Source: Paenibacillus sp. JJ-100
GTDB lineage: Bacteria > Bacillota > Bacilli > Paenibacillales > Paenibacillaceae
Reading direction: 5' to 3'
NCBI RefSeq assembly: GCF_948329825.1
Contig: NZ_CAOJCM010000002.1
Span: 806,001 to 870,000 of the forward strand
DNA length: 64,000 bases
The first letter of the stretch is position 1, and every line of letters begins with the position of its first letter. The notes beneath the pieces were generated by a model. It did not search any database. It was given only the letters and a program-made list of their open reading frames with translations, and had not been told where the DNA came from. Of the stretch, positions 33,662 through 42,803 are shown piece after piece. Made by a program: the position numbers and the translations under genes.

Positions 33662-33670
33662 TAACATATG
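33662..33670 (-). promoter_or_regulatory. Possible sporulation -10 box before the YjcZ-type gene
   Basis: CATATGTTA on the minus strand fits the sigma-K -10 pattern CATAnnnTA, 35 nt before the ATG. The -35 is not clear. The rest of 33680-33925 shows no gene. Confidence 0.25.
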
Positions 33671-33928
33671 CTTATTTTCAAGATGTGACCGGGCGAATTG
33701 CCAAGTTGAACAGCCCAATCCTCGAAAAGTCTGATGGTCAACTATGTTTGCTTTGATTCAAAACTAGTGCACTTCTATAACAAAAGCCGAACTCCCCTTT
33801 AGTTCAGGTATGACTCAACTTATTGTCCTCATCGTCCTATGTAACCAACTATTTATTCGTTCAATCTGATCATAGACCATCATAGCCAGAGTCTCGTTCA
33901 AATCGATTCACTTCTGATTCTACAAAAA

Positions 33929-33955
33929 AAGCCTGCTTAACAGAGTAGCAGGCTT
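33929..33955 (-). terminator. Terminator after the 141-aa gene
   Basis: AAGCCTGCT and AGCAGGCTT form a stem followed by seven T on the minus strand, downstream of the gene ending at 34033. Confidence 0.85.
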
Positions 33956-34032
33956 AGCAATAATCCAATTCCAGATAAACAAAAAGCTTAGATTCAAGTG
34001 GTATCTCTATTCATTTCAAGCAGAGAGCTAGA

Positions 34033-34458
34033 TTAGTCAGAGTACAAGACACCGTCAAAGTTCTCTGGACCTACACGAATAGTACCCAGCAAGTTCGTAC
34101 TGATAAACGCTGTATACGTTAATTGAGGTGTAATCGGCGGGTTGTAATCGTCAGCAGAGAATGTAATGATTTGTGGTGCAAGGACACTCAAGCTAAATGT
34201 GGACGTCGCGGAGTATATAACCGGGTCCGTCGCCACCGTTCCCCGGACCACCGTAATGGTTACACCAACAAGCGCCAATGGAAGCTGAACGGATACTGTT
34301 CCTTTGAATTGAACACGCGGGTTCGCTCCAATGCCAGCTGTTGTCACCAAACCAATCTGTCCAAACAATTGGGGTGTATTAATGACGAGAATCGGAATCG
34401 CGATGGAGTTGGCCAAACTCGCATTTTGCGACGTTCTTGCATCAATCAATTGAGTCAT
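34033..34458 (-). CDS. Hypothetical beta-rich protein, 141 aa
   Basis: Not recognised with certainty. After a Ser/Ala-rich start (MTQLIDARTSQNASLANS) the chain is almost entirely Val/Ile/Thr-rich strands (VQFKGTVSVQLPLALVGVTITV), then a Pro-rich turn and the ending RVGPENFDGVLYSD. This suggests one beta-sandwich domain, of the kind found on spore or cell surfaces, although no signal peptide is present. AGGAGG lies 8 nt before the ATG. It is a single gene with its own terminator. Confidence 0.75.
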   Translation of the reverse strand: MTQLIDARTSQNASLANSIAIPILVINTPQLFGQIGLVTTAGIGANPRVQFKGTVSVQLPLALVGVTITVVRGTVATDPVIYSATSTFSLSVLAPQIITFSADDYNPPITPQLTYTAFISTNLLGTIRVGPENFDGVLYSD

Positions 34459-34627
34459 GAAATCTACCTCCTATACATGGGATTGAGATAGTATATGCGA
34501 GACTCATCATCTGGCATGGACATACATACCTTTATTGAAAAAATACATAGATCCACAAACTAGCAGGTTATTCATGTTCTATCTTCCTAGTACAGTCCAT
34601 GTATTTATTATCTATGAAAAAGAAAAA

Positions 34628-34649
34628 AACTCTTGCCATCGCAAGAGTT
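34628..34649 (-). terminator. Terminator of the tRNA pair
   Basis: AACTCTTGC and GCAAGAGTT pair around a 4-nt loop and are followed by a run of T on the minus strand. Confidence 0.85.
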
Positions 34650-34657
34650 CTAAGATA

Positions 34658-34731
34658 TGGGCCCTACAGGACTCGAACCTGTGACCAATCGGTTATGAGC
34701 CGACCGCTCTAACCAACTGAGCTAAGGGCCC
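34658..34731 (-). tRNA. tRNA-Ile (CAU, lysidine type), formally CAU
   Basis: 74 nt with acceptor GGGCCCT/AGGGCCC and anticodon loop CTCATAA. The anticodon is CAU. The GGCTCATAACC arm and lack of initiator features resemble Bacillus tRNA-Ile2, whose C34 is modified to lysidine by TilS. Elongator Met is the alternative. Confidence 0.9.
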
Positions 34732-34790
34732 TAGACAAATAATATATAACAGTGCAGGATGACCGCTGTAAATCATCCGATAAAGCTATA

Positions 34791-34864
<74 letters not shown>

Positions 34865-34933
34865 TCGTTAAATATAATAAACAGCGACTTAATTAATATA
34901 CACTATTACTCCATTATAAGTCAAGGGGGAATC

Positions 34934-35098
34934 TCAGGGAATAAATCGCACACCATACCGACCTTTTCGCGAACGATAAACTTCTACTTCTTCAGGCTCG
35001 TTGTGTCCATAGATCCATCCATCCTGTTCCAGTCTCTTGGCCAAACACCCTGCCTGAAATTTCGTTGTGTACAGCTTGCTGAAATACACCCATTTCAT
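34934..35098 (-). CDS. Small hypothetical protein, 54 aa
   Basis: The protein begins MKWVYFSKLYTTKFQAG, continues CLAKRLEQDGWIYGHNEPEE and ends RKGRYGVRFIP. It is basic and aromatic with no membrane segment. AGGA lies 8 nt before the ATG. The gene sits between the solute-binding protein gene and the tRNA pair on the same strand. Not recognised. Confidence 0.6.
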   Translation of the reverse strand: MKWVYFSKLYTTKFQAGCLAKRLEQDGWIYGHNEPEEVEVYRSRKGRYGVRFIP

Positions 35099-35169
35099 CT
35101 TACTCGTCCTTTCTCATCGCTTCATCATCCTGCTGCTAAATGTAGAATACCCCCTTTTCGTCAAAAATA

Positions 35170-35200
35170 GCCGCCAGAGATGATAAAATCTCCAGCGGCC
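35170..35200 (-). terminator. Terminator of the five-gene ABC operon
   Basis: GCCGCTGGAGAT and ATCTCTGGCGGC pair with two G-T wobbles, followed by TATTTTTG on the minus strand. Confidence 0.75.
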
Positions 35201-35270
35201 AATCTGTTGCAATCATAGTGATGTGAAATTAGATCCTAAGTTGCATATTACCACTTCGCCATTCGATAAC

Positions 35271-36719
35271 TCATTGGAATGTAGCTTTAGGGTCTTTTTT
35301 AATTTTGGCAAGCATCTCATTCCCTTTAGCTGCCCATTCAGCCAGAGCTTCTTTTGGTGTCTTCTTGTTCTCTATGACCTGATTAAAGTATTCCATACCT
35401 TTTTCATTTATCTGCCACAGGCCAGGACTTTTCTGGTACATTTTATCCAGATTCGTACTGGTTGGAGGTACAGGCTTCAATTTGTAGAATGCCTCGATAT
35501 TGTAGTCCAAACCCTCTTTCGGTTTGATGAAGCTTTTACGAGATACCATCTCATAGCTGCTGCGTGCCTTAATCTTCGCCCAGTCTTCGCTATTCATATA
35601 CTTGATTAATTCCCAAGCATCCTCAGGATTCTGAGCTGAGCTGTTGATTGCCATCAAACTACTCAGATAGATGGTTCCACCAATCTCAGGAGCCTCTGGA
35701 TGGACTGGCGGTGTAACAACATCCCATTCTACTTTTGTAAAGTCTTTCATTTTATCTGCATTTTTATTAGCATCAATTAGCTGATTGATGTAATTGTAAT
35801 CTCCGATCGCCATAGCCGTCTTACCTGACAGGAACAAGTCACCTTGGAGCGGATTGTAACGTCCCTCTGATTGCTGATCCTGCGGTTCGTCACCTTTCGG
35901 GATGACCTTGTCAATCGCCAGCTTGCTAACCGTACTCCACACTTTCTCCCACTGCGGAGAGTCAACGGTCATCTTTTCTGCCTTGTCGTCAAACACCTTC
36001 AACTGCAGCGAGTTATAATATTGCTGCATGGAGTAATATGGGGATCCGCCTTGATACGTTGTGAATGCCATGCCGAAGACGTGATCTTTACCTTCCCCTT
36101 TGGTAAGACGTGTCGCCAGGTTAAAGACATCATCCCATGTCATGTTGTCCGTTGGAGGCTCAACACCTGCTTTTTCAAACATTCCTTTATTATAAAATAA
36201 AGCAGATGATATAAACGTTGGCGTTAGCGCATAGATATTTTGATCACCCAGATCCTTAATTCCTTCAATTACACTTGGCACGATATCACTCGTATCGAAT
36301 TTATCTTCTTGTATTAATGGATCGAGCTGTTTAACCATATTTTCCTGGATTAACGACTTTAGCGTAGAAGAATCAGCAACAACGACATCGACTGGATTGT
36401 CTCCCGTCATAATTTTTTTCAAACTCTCCACCGTATCCGGTATTTCCTGATTCTCGTCATATCCATAACCATACATACTTCCCTGATCGATCGCAGGCAC
36501 AATTTCGATGGTAACATTTTTATGCGTAAGCTCAAAAGCATCCGTGAACTGCTGACGGAAGTAGCTGTCATCCTGCCCACCCCAGAGAGTAGCTACACGC
36601 AGCACCCGCTGTTCATTCTCATTACTCTCACTTGCTGTACATCCTGCAATAAGTGGCAGTGCCAGCGTTGCTGTTGCCATAAGGGCCAGCACGCGTTTTC
36701 CCCACAACCTGTTCTTCAT
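35271..36719 (-). CDS. Extracellular solute-binding lipoprotein, family 1
   Basis: 482 residues from the ATG at 36719 (GGGGG 9 nt upstream). The signal peptide ends in a lipobox (LPLIAGC), so it is anchored outside the membrane. The body is a family-1 binding protein: DVVVADSSTLKSLIQEN, ALFYNKGMFEKAGVEPPTD, MTWDDVFNLATRLTKG and LSGKTAMAIGD. Members usually bind sugars for import and sit beside two sugar permeases. None is here; instead it closes an operon of FtsX-type transporter genes, 21 nt after the ATPase stop. It may serve another importer or sense a ligand for this complex. Confidence 0.9.
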   Translation of the reverse strand: MKNRLWGKRVLALMATATLALPLIAGCTASESNENEQRVLRVATLWGGQDDSYFRQQFTDAFELTHKNVTIEIVPAIDQGSMYGYGYDENQEIPDTVESLKKIMTGDNPVDVVVADSSTLKSLIQENMVKQLDPLIQEDKFDTSDIVPSVIEGIKDLGDQNIYALTPTFISSALFYNKGMFEKAGVEPPTDNMTWDDVFNLATRLTKGEGKDHVFGMAFTTYQGGSPYYSMQQYYNSLQLKVFDDKAEKMTVDSPQWEKVWSTVSKLAIDKVIPKGDEPQDQQSEGRYNPLQGDLFLSGKTAMAIGDYNYINQLIDANKNADKMKDFTKVEWDVVTPPVHPEAPEIGGTIYLSSLMAINSSAQNPEDAWELIKYMNSEDWAKIKARSSYEMVSRKSFIKPKEGLDYNIEAFYKLKPVPPTSTNLDKMYQKSPGLWQINEKGMEYFNQVIENKKTPKEALAEWAAKGNEMLAKIKKDPKATFQ

Positions 36720-36740
36720 CTCCCATTTCCCCCTCAATAA

Positions 36741-37604
36741 TTATCTTGGCGGTGTAATTACAATACGTTCACCGTCAAATTCCAATGTAGCTCGGCTATC
36801 AATAGACAAAGCCTCCAGATATTCTTTAGGAACCTGAAGTCTTCCAGCGCGATCAATAATGACAAAAGCTTCATGAATGTCAGGAGTACCTGCTTCAGAT
36901 AGTCCCTGATCATCGTCCAGATTTGGATTGCGTTTCACAAACTCAGTACTCGTCAAACCATCTCGAATCGCTACGATCCGATCGACTTTTCCGGCAAGCG
37001 TCAAGTCGTGGGTAACGATAACAATCGTTACCCCGAGTTCCTTATTCATTTTGCGAAAAATATTCATGATCGTATCACAAGTCTCGGAATCGACTGAACC
37101 AGTCGGTTCGTCAGCCAGCAGAATTTTAGGTCGATTGGACAAGGAGATCGCAATCGCTACACGCTGCTGCTCTCCTCCCGACAGCTGATGCAGCTTATTA
37201 TGCATGCGATCCTTTAGACCGACCCATTCGAGCAGTTGCATGGCATAGGCACGATCACGCTTGCCTCCCAAGATCATCGGTGTCTCCACATTCTCCAGTG
37301 CGGTCAGATAAGGCAGCAGATTGCGACCGTTATTTTGCCAGATGAAACCGACAGTATGGCGTTTGTATTCGACTAATTGAGCATCCGTCATTTTGAGCAG
37401 ATCCCAGTCTCCAACAACTGCCGTTCCTGCGGTAGGACGATCCAGACCGCCTAGAATGTTCAGCAACGTCGATTTGCCGCTACCGCTGTTACCAATGATC
37501 GCCATCATTTCCCCTTGATTGACAGTCAGATTGAGACCTTGAAGGGCTACGACTTCCACATCGCTGGATTTAAAAATTTTGACAAGTCCTTCGCATTGGA
37601 TCAA
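36741..37604 (-). CDS. ABC transporter ATP-binding protein with AbrB-like C-terminal tail
   Basis: About 287 residues. LolD/MacB-type ATPase: [16 protein letters not shown] (Walker A), LSGGEQQRVAIAISL (signature), ILLADEP (Walker B), VTHD (switch). After a linker the last ~40 residues (VIIDRAGRLQVPKEYLEAL, then a beta hairpin ending IVITPPR) look like a SpoVT/AbrB swapped-hairpin domain, unusual on an ABC ATPase. I start at TTG 37604, just after the permease stop, behind GGGAGAGGAGAGG. An ATG at 37664 would overlap the permease by 58 nt. Partner permease is the gene immediately upstream. Confidence 0.88.
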   Translation of the reverse strand: MIQCEGLVKIFKSSDVEVVALQGLNLTVNQGEMMAIIGNSGSGKSTLLNILGGLDRPTAGTAVVGDWDLLKMTDAQLVEYKRHTVGFIWQNNGRNLLPYLTALENVETPMILGGKRDRAYAMQLLEWVGLKDRMHNKLHQLSGGEQQRVAIAISLSNRPKILLADEPTGSVDSETCDTIMNIFRKMNKELGVTIVIVTHDLTLAGKVDRIVAIRDGLTSTEFVKRNPNLDDDQGLSEAGTPDIHEAFVIIDRAGRLQVPKEYLEALSIDSRATLEFDGERIVITPPR

Positions 37605-37606
37605 GT

Positions 37607-40513
37607 CTACCTCTCCTCTCCCATTTTGACCGCTTGATGCACCCGCAGCCTGCGAATCTGCCATAGTAACATTGATGCTCCGATAATCAGCATCACTACA
37701 GTAACGCCATACAGCTGCAACATATCTTGCTCTTCAAAGACGATGCGGAATGGCGGAACCTGTGCAGACACGTTGTCTGTCGTTTGCAGGAATGGCAAGA
37801 AGAGCCTGCTGGACACCTGACCAATACCGATTCCCAGCAGAATCGATAGACCAGCGGTAAACACTTGTTCCAGCAATAACATACCACTGAGCTGTGCTCT
37901 GGATAGCCCCATGGCCCGCAGGACACCAAACTGTACTACACGTCCCGAGAGGTTAAAGAACCAGTACAGCACGTAACCGATTAACGAGATAATTACCGAT
38001 ACTAGGAAACCTAGACTCAGAATCCCGAACACCCCGCCTCGTGATGGATGTTTCCCTTGCGTAACCAGTTCGGTCCGCACATCACGGACAGAGGATAGTT
38101 CAATGCCTTCTGCTGCAAGTTTCTCCATTAATGGAGCCACTTTGGCGTCCGGTTTCATTTTTAACCATACCTCGTAGGGTATTAAAGGCACTTGATCGTA
38201 GATATAATCTAGATTGGCCACGAAGAATGGCATCTGATCCGGGTATTGTGAAGGCCAATATGGAATGATGCCAAAAACAACAAATTCTATGGCTTGACCC
38301 TGTATTCCGATGGAGACCATGTCCCCCGTTTTGAGCTTGAATTTGTCCGCAAATTTGGAGGAAATCAGAACAGCTCCTTCATATTTACCAAGCAAATCAA
38401 GATACTTATAAGGATGTGCAGGGAATAGGTCGTTTCGGAACCAGGCCACTTGGGCGAAGTCCACGTTATCAATGCCGACGAGCATCCCCTGTCCACCGGA
38501 TTTACCAGATACAATAATGTTGCCCTTCGTTTGCAGTACCCGTGCAGCATGCTCCACACCATTTAATTGGCGGAACACTTCAAATGGCGGCTCGGAGTAA
38601 ATCATTTTGGTTGGCTGTGATGAACCGCCGCCACCCCCACCACCAGGAGCTCCGCCTCCGCCATTTCCTCCACCGGCACCTCCGCCGCCTCCACCTTGCT
38701 GGCCTCCGCCTTGTCCGCCGCCCTGTCCAGAACCTCCGGGTTTAACCTCAGGTGTTCCTTCCCAAACCGTTTGCATAATAACATCCGAGCCGTAACGGTA
38801 TAGGGTGCGTTCTGTCGAATTCAAATCAATGGTTCGCGCTGCAGCGGAGTTATACACTCCTAGACCGAGCGTCAGCACCAACAGAATCATCAGCGGATAA
38901 TAGGATGAAGACGAACGTGATAACTGCGTCAATGTCAGATACAGCGGTACTGGCAGCAACTTGCGTCCAATGAGCTGAATCAGTTTTAATATCCACGGAA
39001 ATAACCGCAGGAAAAACAGTCCAAGCGCAAAGATCGCAAGTGCAGGTACAAAGAACAGAAATGGCTGTACTTGTAGCTGATCCGTTGTCATTCCTGTCTG
39101 AAATGTCAGCATCTGGCGTTCATAAAACATATAGTATCCATAACCTGCCAGGCCTAGCAGTCCCACATCGAGGAACCAGCGTTGCCACAGGGGCGCACGA
39201 TCGGTACGAGCTTGGCGCCGTTTAGCAGATACAATGGTTGCACGCGCATAAGTAATCGCCGGAATCAGTGATGCAATAATGGCTACCAATACAGCTGCTA
39301 TCCCGAGCAGAATTGCTTCCTTGGATACACCAATCGGAATCGACTTCCGATCTACGAAGGATAGAAATCCACTTGCTGAACCGATACTCTTGGCCATAAA
39401 CCACCCAAGAAAGGGCCCCATAACCAGTGCAACCGCGCCCAAGAAAATACCTTCGAGCAGATAAAGCGAGAAAATTTGACGAGCCGAGGCTCCGCGGCTG
39501 CGCAGCACCGCAATGTCACTTTCCTGTTTTTGCAGTGATTGTCTGGCATTCATGGCTATAAAATAGAAGACCATAGCAATCATCGGTGCAGCGAGCGTGA
39601 ACAGCATGGTCTGCAATTGCAGGCTCTGACTACGGAATTGCTTGAGCAGATCACCGAAAGTAATATCCACTTTGGTATCCTTGAGGCGTTGATACAGATC
39701 AATATCCAGTCGTTCCAGCACAGAGCTAAGGCCAGACAGCTGACTGGTTTGAACCTCTTTCAGATCAAAGGCATAGTACCAACGGGAATTCTGAAGCGGA
39801 ATGCCCTTTTCTTTGAGTATTACGTCATTAAAAACGGAATCATTCACATACAGACCGTTCATCATGCTGTCAAAGCCTTGAACCCAATAAGGACTATTCG
39901 GATCATCGACCTTGAAAGAACCTGTAATTTTGACGCGCAGGGTGATATCCAAACCGCTATAGATTGGATATTCGAGAATATCTCCTACGTGCAAATCATT
40001 ACGATACATCCCTTCTTCCAGCATGACGGCTTCAATGATGTCGTCCTTGACCTGATTTCCAGGTTTGACGCCAGCTGAGTAATTCACCTGTTCGTCGAGT
40101 CCGCTCATCGTCCCCAATGTCATGCTCCGCACACGGCTTGCATCCACTTTGGTAGGGTCTTCAGGACTGACCTCTGTACTGCGAATGGATCTCGAATTCA
40201 CATACGTTTGGAAGGGAAACCCTATGTCGCGAGGAACATCCTCACGAATATAGCGGTCCACTTCGTCAAGTCCTCTTATATCTGTCTTGGCACCACCGGG
40301 TGCCTGATAACTCATCAACAGCGATCCCGCTGGTAAACCTTCACTGTTATCCTGGAGCGTCTGAGCGACAACCCGTTTCAGTGCACCATCGGCATACATT
40401 GGAATACTGACGGTGAACGCTACCGCCACAATCAAGCCGATTAATGTGCTGAAGGTCATCCAGCGCGTGTTCCACATTTTGCGGAACAATAGCCGAAGCA
40501 ATGGCAGCCCCAT
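37607..40513 (-). CDS. Large FtsX/MacB-type ABC permease with Gly-rich insert
   Basis: 968 residues with about nine hydrophobic segments: one near residue 20, a block at 300-560 and three after 830, flanking two large extracellular parts. The second extracellular part begins with a low-complexity Gly/Gln/Ser stretch (~590-632) that is almost pure glycine. The start codon overlaps the stop of the membrane-fusion gene (TAATG), so they are coupled. The layout (fusion protein, permease, ATPase) fits MacAB-type export or envelope-remodelling complexes. Substrate unknown. Confidence 0.88.
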   Translation of the reverse strand: MGLPLLRLLFRKMWNTRWMTFSTLIGLIVAVAFTVSIPMYADGALKRVVAQTLQDNSEGLPAGSLLMSYQAPGGAKTDIRGLDEVDRYIREDVPRDIGFPFQTYVNSRSIRSTEVSPEDPTKVDASRVRSMTLGTMSGLDEQVNYSAGVKPGNQVKDDIIEAVMLEEGMYRNDLHVGDILEYPIYSGLDITLRVKITGSFKVDDPNSPYWVQGFDSMMNGLYVNDSVFNDVILKEKGIPLQNSRWYYAFDLKEVQTSQLSGLSSVLERLDIDLYQRLKDTKVDITFGDLLKQFRSQSLQLQTMLFTLAAPMIAMVFYFIAMNARQSLQKQESDIAVLRSRGASARQIFSLYLLEGIFLGAVALVMGPFLGWFMAKSIGSASGFLSFVDRKSIPIGVSKEAILLGIAAVLVAIIASLIPAITYARATIVSAKRRQARTDRAPLWQRWFLDVGLLGLAGYGYYMFYERQMLTFQTGMTTDQLQVQPFLFFVPALAIFALGLFFLRLFPWILKLIQLIGRKLLPVPLYLTLTQLSRSSSSYYPLMILLVLTLGLGVYNSAAARTIDLNSTERTLYRYGSDVIMQTVWEGTPEVKPGGSGQGGGQGGGQQGGGGGGAGGGNGGGGAPGGGGGGGSSQPTKMIYSEPPFEVFRQLNGVEHAARVLQTKGNIIVSGKSGGQGMLVGIDNVDFAQVAWFRNDLFPAHPYKYLDLLGKYEGAVLISSKFADKFKLKTGDMVSIGIQGQAIEFVVFGIIPYWPSQYPDQMPFFVANLDYIYDQVPLIPYEVWLKMKPDAKVAPLMEKLAAEGIELSSVRDVRTELVTQGKHPSRGGVFGILSLGFLVSVIISLIGYVLYWFFNLSGRVVQFGVLRAMGLSRAQLSGMLLLEQVFTAGLSILLGIGIGQVSSRLFLPFLQTTDNVSAQVPPFRIVFEEQDMLQLYGVTVVMLIIGASMLLWQIRRLRVHQAVKMGEER

Positions 40514-41622
40514 TAGCGGCCCACAACTTTCTGACCAACCGTCAGACCTTTAAGAATCTCAACATCGGTCGATGTCTGCTGCCCAACCTCAACATCCACT
40601 TCACGCTTGCTACCATCATTCTCAATGACCTGTACATAGGTTCTGGAACCGATGGAGCGCAGAGCAGATACAGGTATGACAATTGCGTTCTCTGTGCGCT
40701 GGGTTACGATAGCAACCGTTAACGGCGTGCCGCGTTCTACATTTTTGGGCATTTTGGCGAGGGTAACAAGAACATACTGATCAAGCGTTTCTTTCGCCGG
40801 AGGTGACCCTCCTTGGCCCGATCCATTGCCATTATTGTTACTTGAGGCATCAGCGGTAGGCATCGCTTTGATCTTGCCAGCCACCTTACCGGCACCATTG
40901 ATGTCAACTTCTGCCTTCATGCCAGCCGTAAATTTGTCCAAATCCTCCTTGGCAAATGTAGCCGCTACTACCAAATTGGACGTATCCGCAATGGTTGCGA
41001 TCGGATCATACGCCTTGACGGACGCTCCCTTTTCTACTTGAACCGCAATAACGGTCCCGCCAAACGGCGCTGTCAACGTAGATTGACCGATCTTCTCCTC
41101 AAGGTCCGCAAGCTCCTGACGTAATTCTTCAAAAGCAATCGTCGCTTCTTCGAATTCCACCGGGTCCATCTCGTCCTTCTTGCGCAGGGTTTCCTTCATC
41201 TGAACTTCCGCTTTGCGAATCTGGAGGCGCTTGCTGCGAATTTCCTTCTCTACATCTTTAACATCAAGGACAGCCAGAACCTGCCCTTTCTTCACTTTGT
41301 CCCCCGTTTTTACATTCAACTCTTTAATGTGCATGCCATCCAGCGTAAAATACACCTTTTCTTCACGCTGACTCATCATCTTGCCACTACCACTAACCTT
41401 CTTTTCCAAAGTCTCCGTCCGGACTTCATATTCCGGTTTCTTGGAGATGGTTGGAGGTGTGATTGGTGGCAGAACCTCTTCCTCCGACTCCGATGGCAGC
41501 AATGAACAGCCTGACATCGTTGCAGCTAATATTGCACCGAGTACAATAAGAGCTGCGCGTTTCCCCTTCTTCGGAACGGCCCCTTTACTTGAGAAATCTG
41601 CCGTCCGCCATTTCATAAACAT
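40513..41622 (-). CDS. HlyD/MacA-type membrane-fusion lipoprotein
   Basis: 369 residues from the ATG at 41622 (GGAGG 9 nt upstream; a TTG at 41631 abuts the ribosome site). A signal segment ends in TMSGC, a lipobox. A lipoyl-like half (VKTGDKVKKGQVLAVLD), a helical hairpin (EVQMKETLRKKDEMDPVEFE ... LADLEEKIGQ) and the second lipoyl half (LTAPFGGTVIAVQVEKGASV) follow. A beta-barrel carries an Asn/Gly-rich insert, and the barrel end reads VIPVSALRSIGSRTYV. It should link the permease to an extracellular or wall partner. It overlaps the upstream ATPase by 38 nt. Confidence 0.92.
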   Translation of the reverse strand: MFMKWRTADFSSKGAVPKKGKRAALIVLGAILAATMSGCSLLPSESEEEVLPPITPPTISKKPEYEVRTETLEKKVSGSGKMMSQREEKVYFTLDGMHIKELNVKTGDKVKKGQVLAVLDVKDVEKEIRSKRLQIRKAEVQMKETLRKKDEMDPVEFEEATIAFEELRQELADLEEKIGQSTLTAPFGGTVIAVQVEKGASVKAYDPIATIADTSNLVVAATFAKEDLDKFTAGMKAEVDINGAGKVAGKIKAMPTADASSNNNGNGSGQGGSPPAKETLDQYVLVTLAKMPKNVERGTPLTVAIVTQRTENAIVIPVSALRSIGSRTYVQVIENDGSKREVDVEVGQQTSTDVEILKGLTVGQKVVGR

Positions 41623-42532
41623 GGTCCGCAACCTCCAAAATTGTAGGATCGTGTGTAGTCATACATATCGTTACTTGTTCTACTTCAATGATATTGCGGA
41701 ACACAGCCATGACCTGTGCACCCATCTTCGAATCTAGCTCAGCCGTCGGCTCATCCGCAAGCAGCAAGCGGGGTCTATGTGCAATCGCTTTAGCGATAGC
41801 CACCCGCTGTTGCTCCCCCCCGGACATTTCAAAAGGCCGGTGCTTCACGCGTTTGGTCAGTCCAACCAAATCAAGACAATGACCTACTCTGTCTTTCCAT
41901 TCGGATCGCGGTACATCCGCCATACGGAGCGAGAGCTCTACATTTTCCCAAGCAGATAATAAGGGCATGAGTGCATACGCCTGAAAAATAAACCCGATCT
42001 CCTTGCGCCGCAAAGCGGTTCGTCGTTGATCTCCCCAATCCTGAAGAGGCTGTCCAGAAAATAAAATCTCGCCGCTAGAAGGCTGATCTAGTCCGCCAAG
42101 CATGTTCAGCAGTGTCGTTTTACCCGAACCTGACCTTCCCTTGAGCATAACTAGCTGCTGCGGTTTCACTTCCATATCAATGCCTTTGAGCACATGAATG
42201 ATGCGACTGCCTGTCTGAAAGCTGCGATGAACATTACGAACTTCCAATACAGGTCCATCATACGGAGGTAACAGTTCTTTCTTCGGCTTCGTTTTGGTCT
42301 GTTGAGGTGTTTCCTCTGAAGCTACAGCAACTGCAGTCTCTTCCAAGGCAGATAACTCATCCGTCATAGAGGCTTCGGTGTCTACATGTTCGGGCAGTGT
42401 TATGTATGAATGTTCTTCTGATGCAGCCCTTTCCTCCGGTCTAGGTTGGTCTTGTGGGTTCTCATCGCCCGATTGGCTCTTGGCAGGTCTTATTTTTGAA
42501 AATAACTTTTTCATGCCAGCAATCACGCTCAT
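41585..42532 (-). CDS. ABC transporter ATP-binding protein with acidic N-terminal extension
   Basis: 315 residues. The first ~90 are Glu/Pro/Ser-rich and likely disordered. The ATPase core follows: GRSGSGKTTLLNMLGG, MSGGEQQRVAIAKAI, LLLADEPTAELDSK and TTHDPTI. It is first in the operon and is the second ATPase of this system, so the permease may run with a heterodimer, or each ATPase may have its own partner. The start is uncertain: ATG 42532 touches AGAGAGG, and GTG two codons later is better spaced. Confidence 0.9.
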   Translation of the reverse strand: MSVIAGMKKLFSKIRPAKSQSGDENPQDQPRPEERAASEEHSYITLPEHVDTEASMTDELSALEETAVAVASEETPQQTKTKPKKELLPPYDGPVLEVRNVHRSFQTGSRIIHVLKGIDMEVKPQQLVMLKGRSGSGKTTLLNMLGGLDQPSSGEILFSGQPLQDWGDQRRTALRRKEIGFIFQAYALMPLLSAWENVELSLRMADVPRSEWKDRVGHCLDLVGLTKRVKHRPFEMSGGEQQRVAIAKAIAHRPRLLLADEPTAELDSKMGAQVMAVFRNIIEVEQVTICMTTHDPTILEVADHVYEMADGRFLK

Positions 42533-42600
42533 CCTCTCTTGTTATGCCACGCATTTCCTTCATGCGCCCTAAACTAGAAATCTGTTCCATCCTACACTGA

Positions 42601-42629
42601 ATTATAAACGACTGCTCTCCACTAAAAGT
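42601..42629 (-). promoter_or_regulatory. Candidate promoter of the five-gene ABC operon
   Basis: A perfect TATAAT (42606-42601) lies about 70 nt before the first start. The best -35 at 17 nt is weak (ACTTTT). Confidence 0.4.
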
Positions 42630-42689
42630 TACAAGCTTTTTACAACGTCAGTAGAAAAAAGTTAATATTTCGATGAACATCACAAAAAA

Positions 42690-42710
42690 GCACCCCAACT
42701 TACGGGATGC
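42690..42710 (-). terminator. Terminator of the pyr operon
   Basis: GCATCCC and GGGGTGC pair (one G-T) and are followed by six T on the minus strand, about 90 nt after the pyrE stop. Confidence 0.75.
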
Positions 42711-42803
42711 CTCCTGAAAACTTAATTGTTTGCCATCGTGGCATTGATCATTACAATTTTGATACCGTTTGCTATACAGCAGTTCAATCATTGTCGAATG
42801 ATA

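Noticed and set aside
34658-34731. Elongator tRNA-Met
   Set aside because: The CAU anticodon fits, but the GGCTCATAACC arm and overall sequence resemble Bacillus tRNA-Ile2. Left as the alternative.
38605-38745. Repeat array resembling a CRISPR or tandem repeat
   Set aside because: It is low-complexity glycine codons within the permease reading frame, with no regular spacer pattern.
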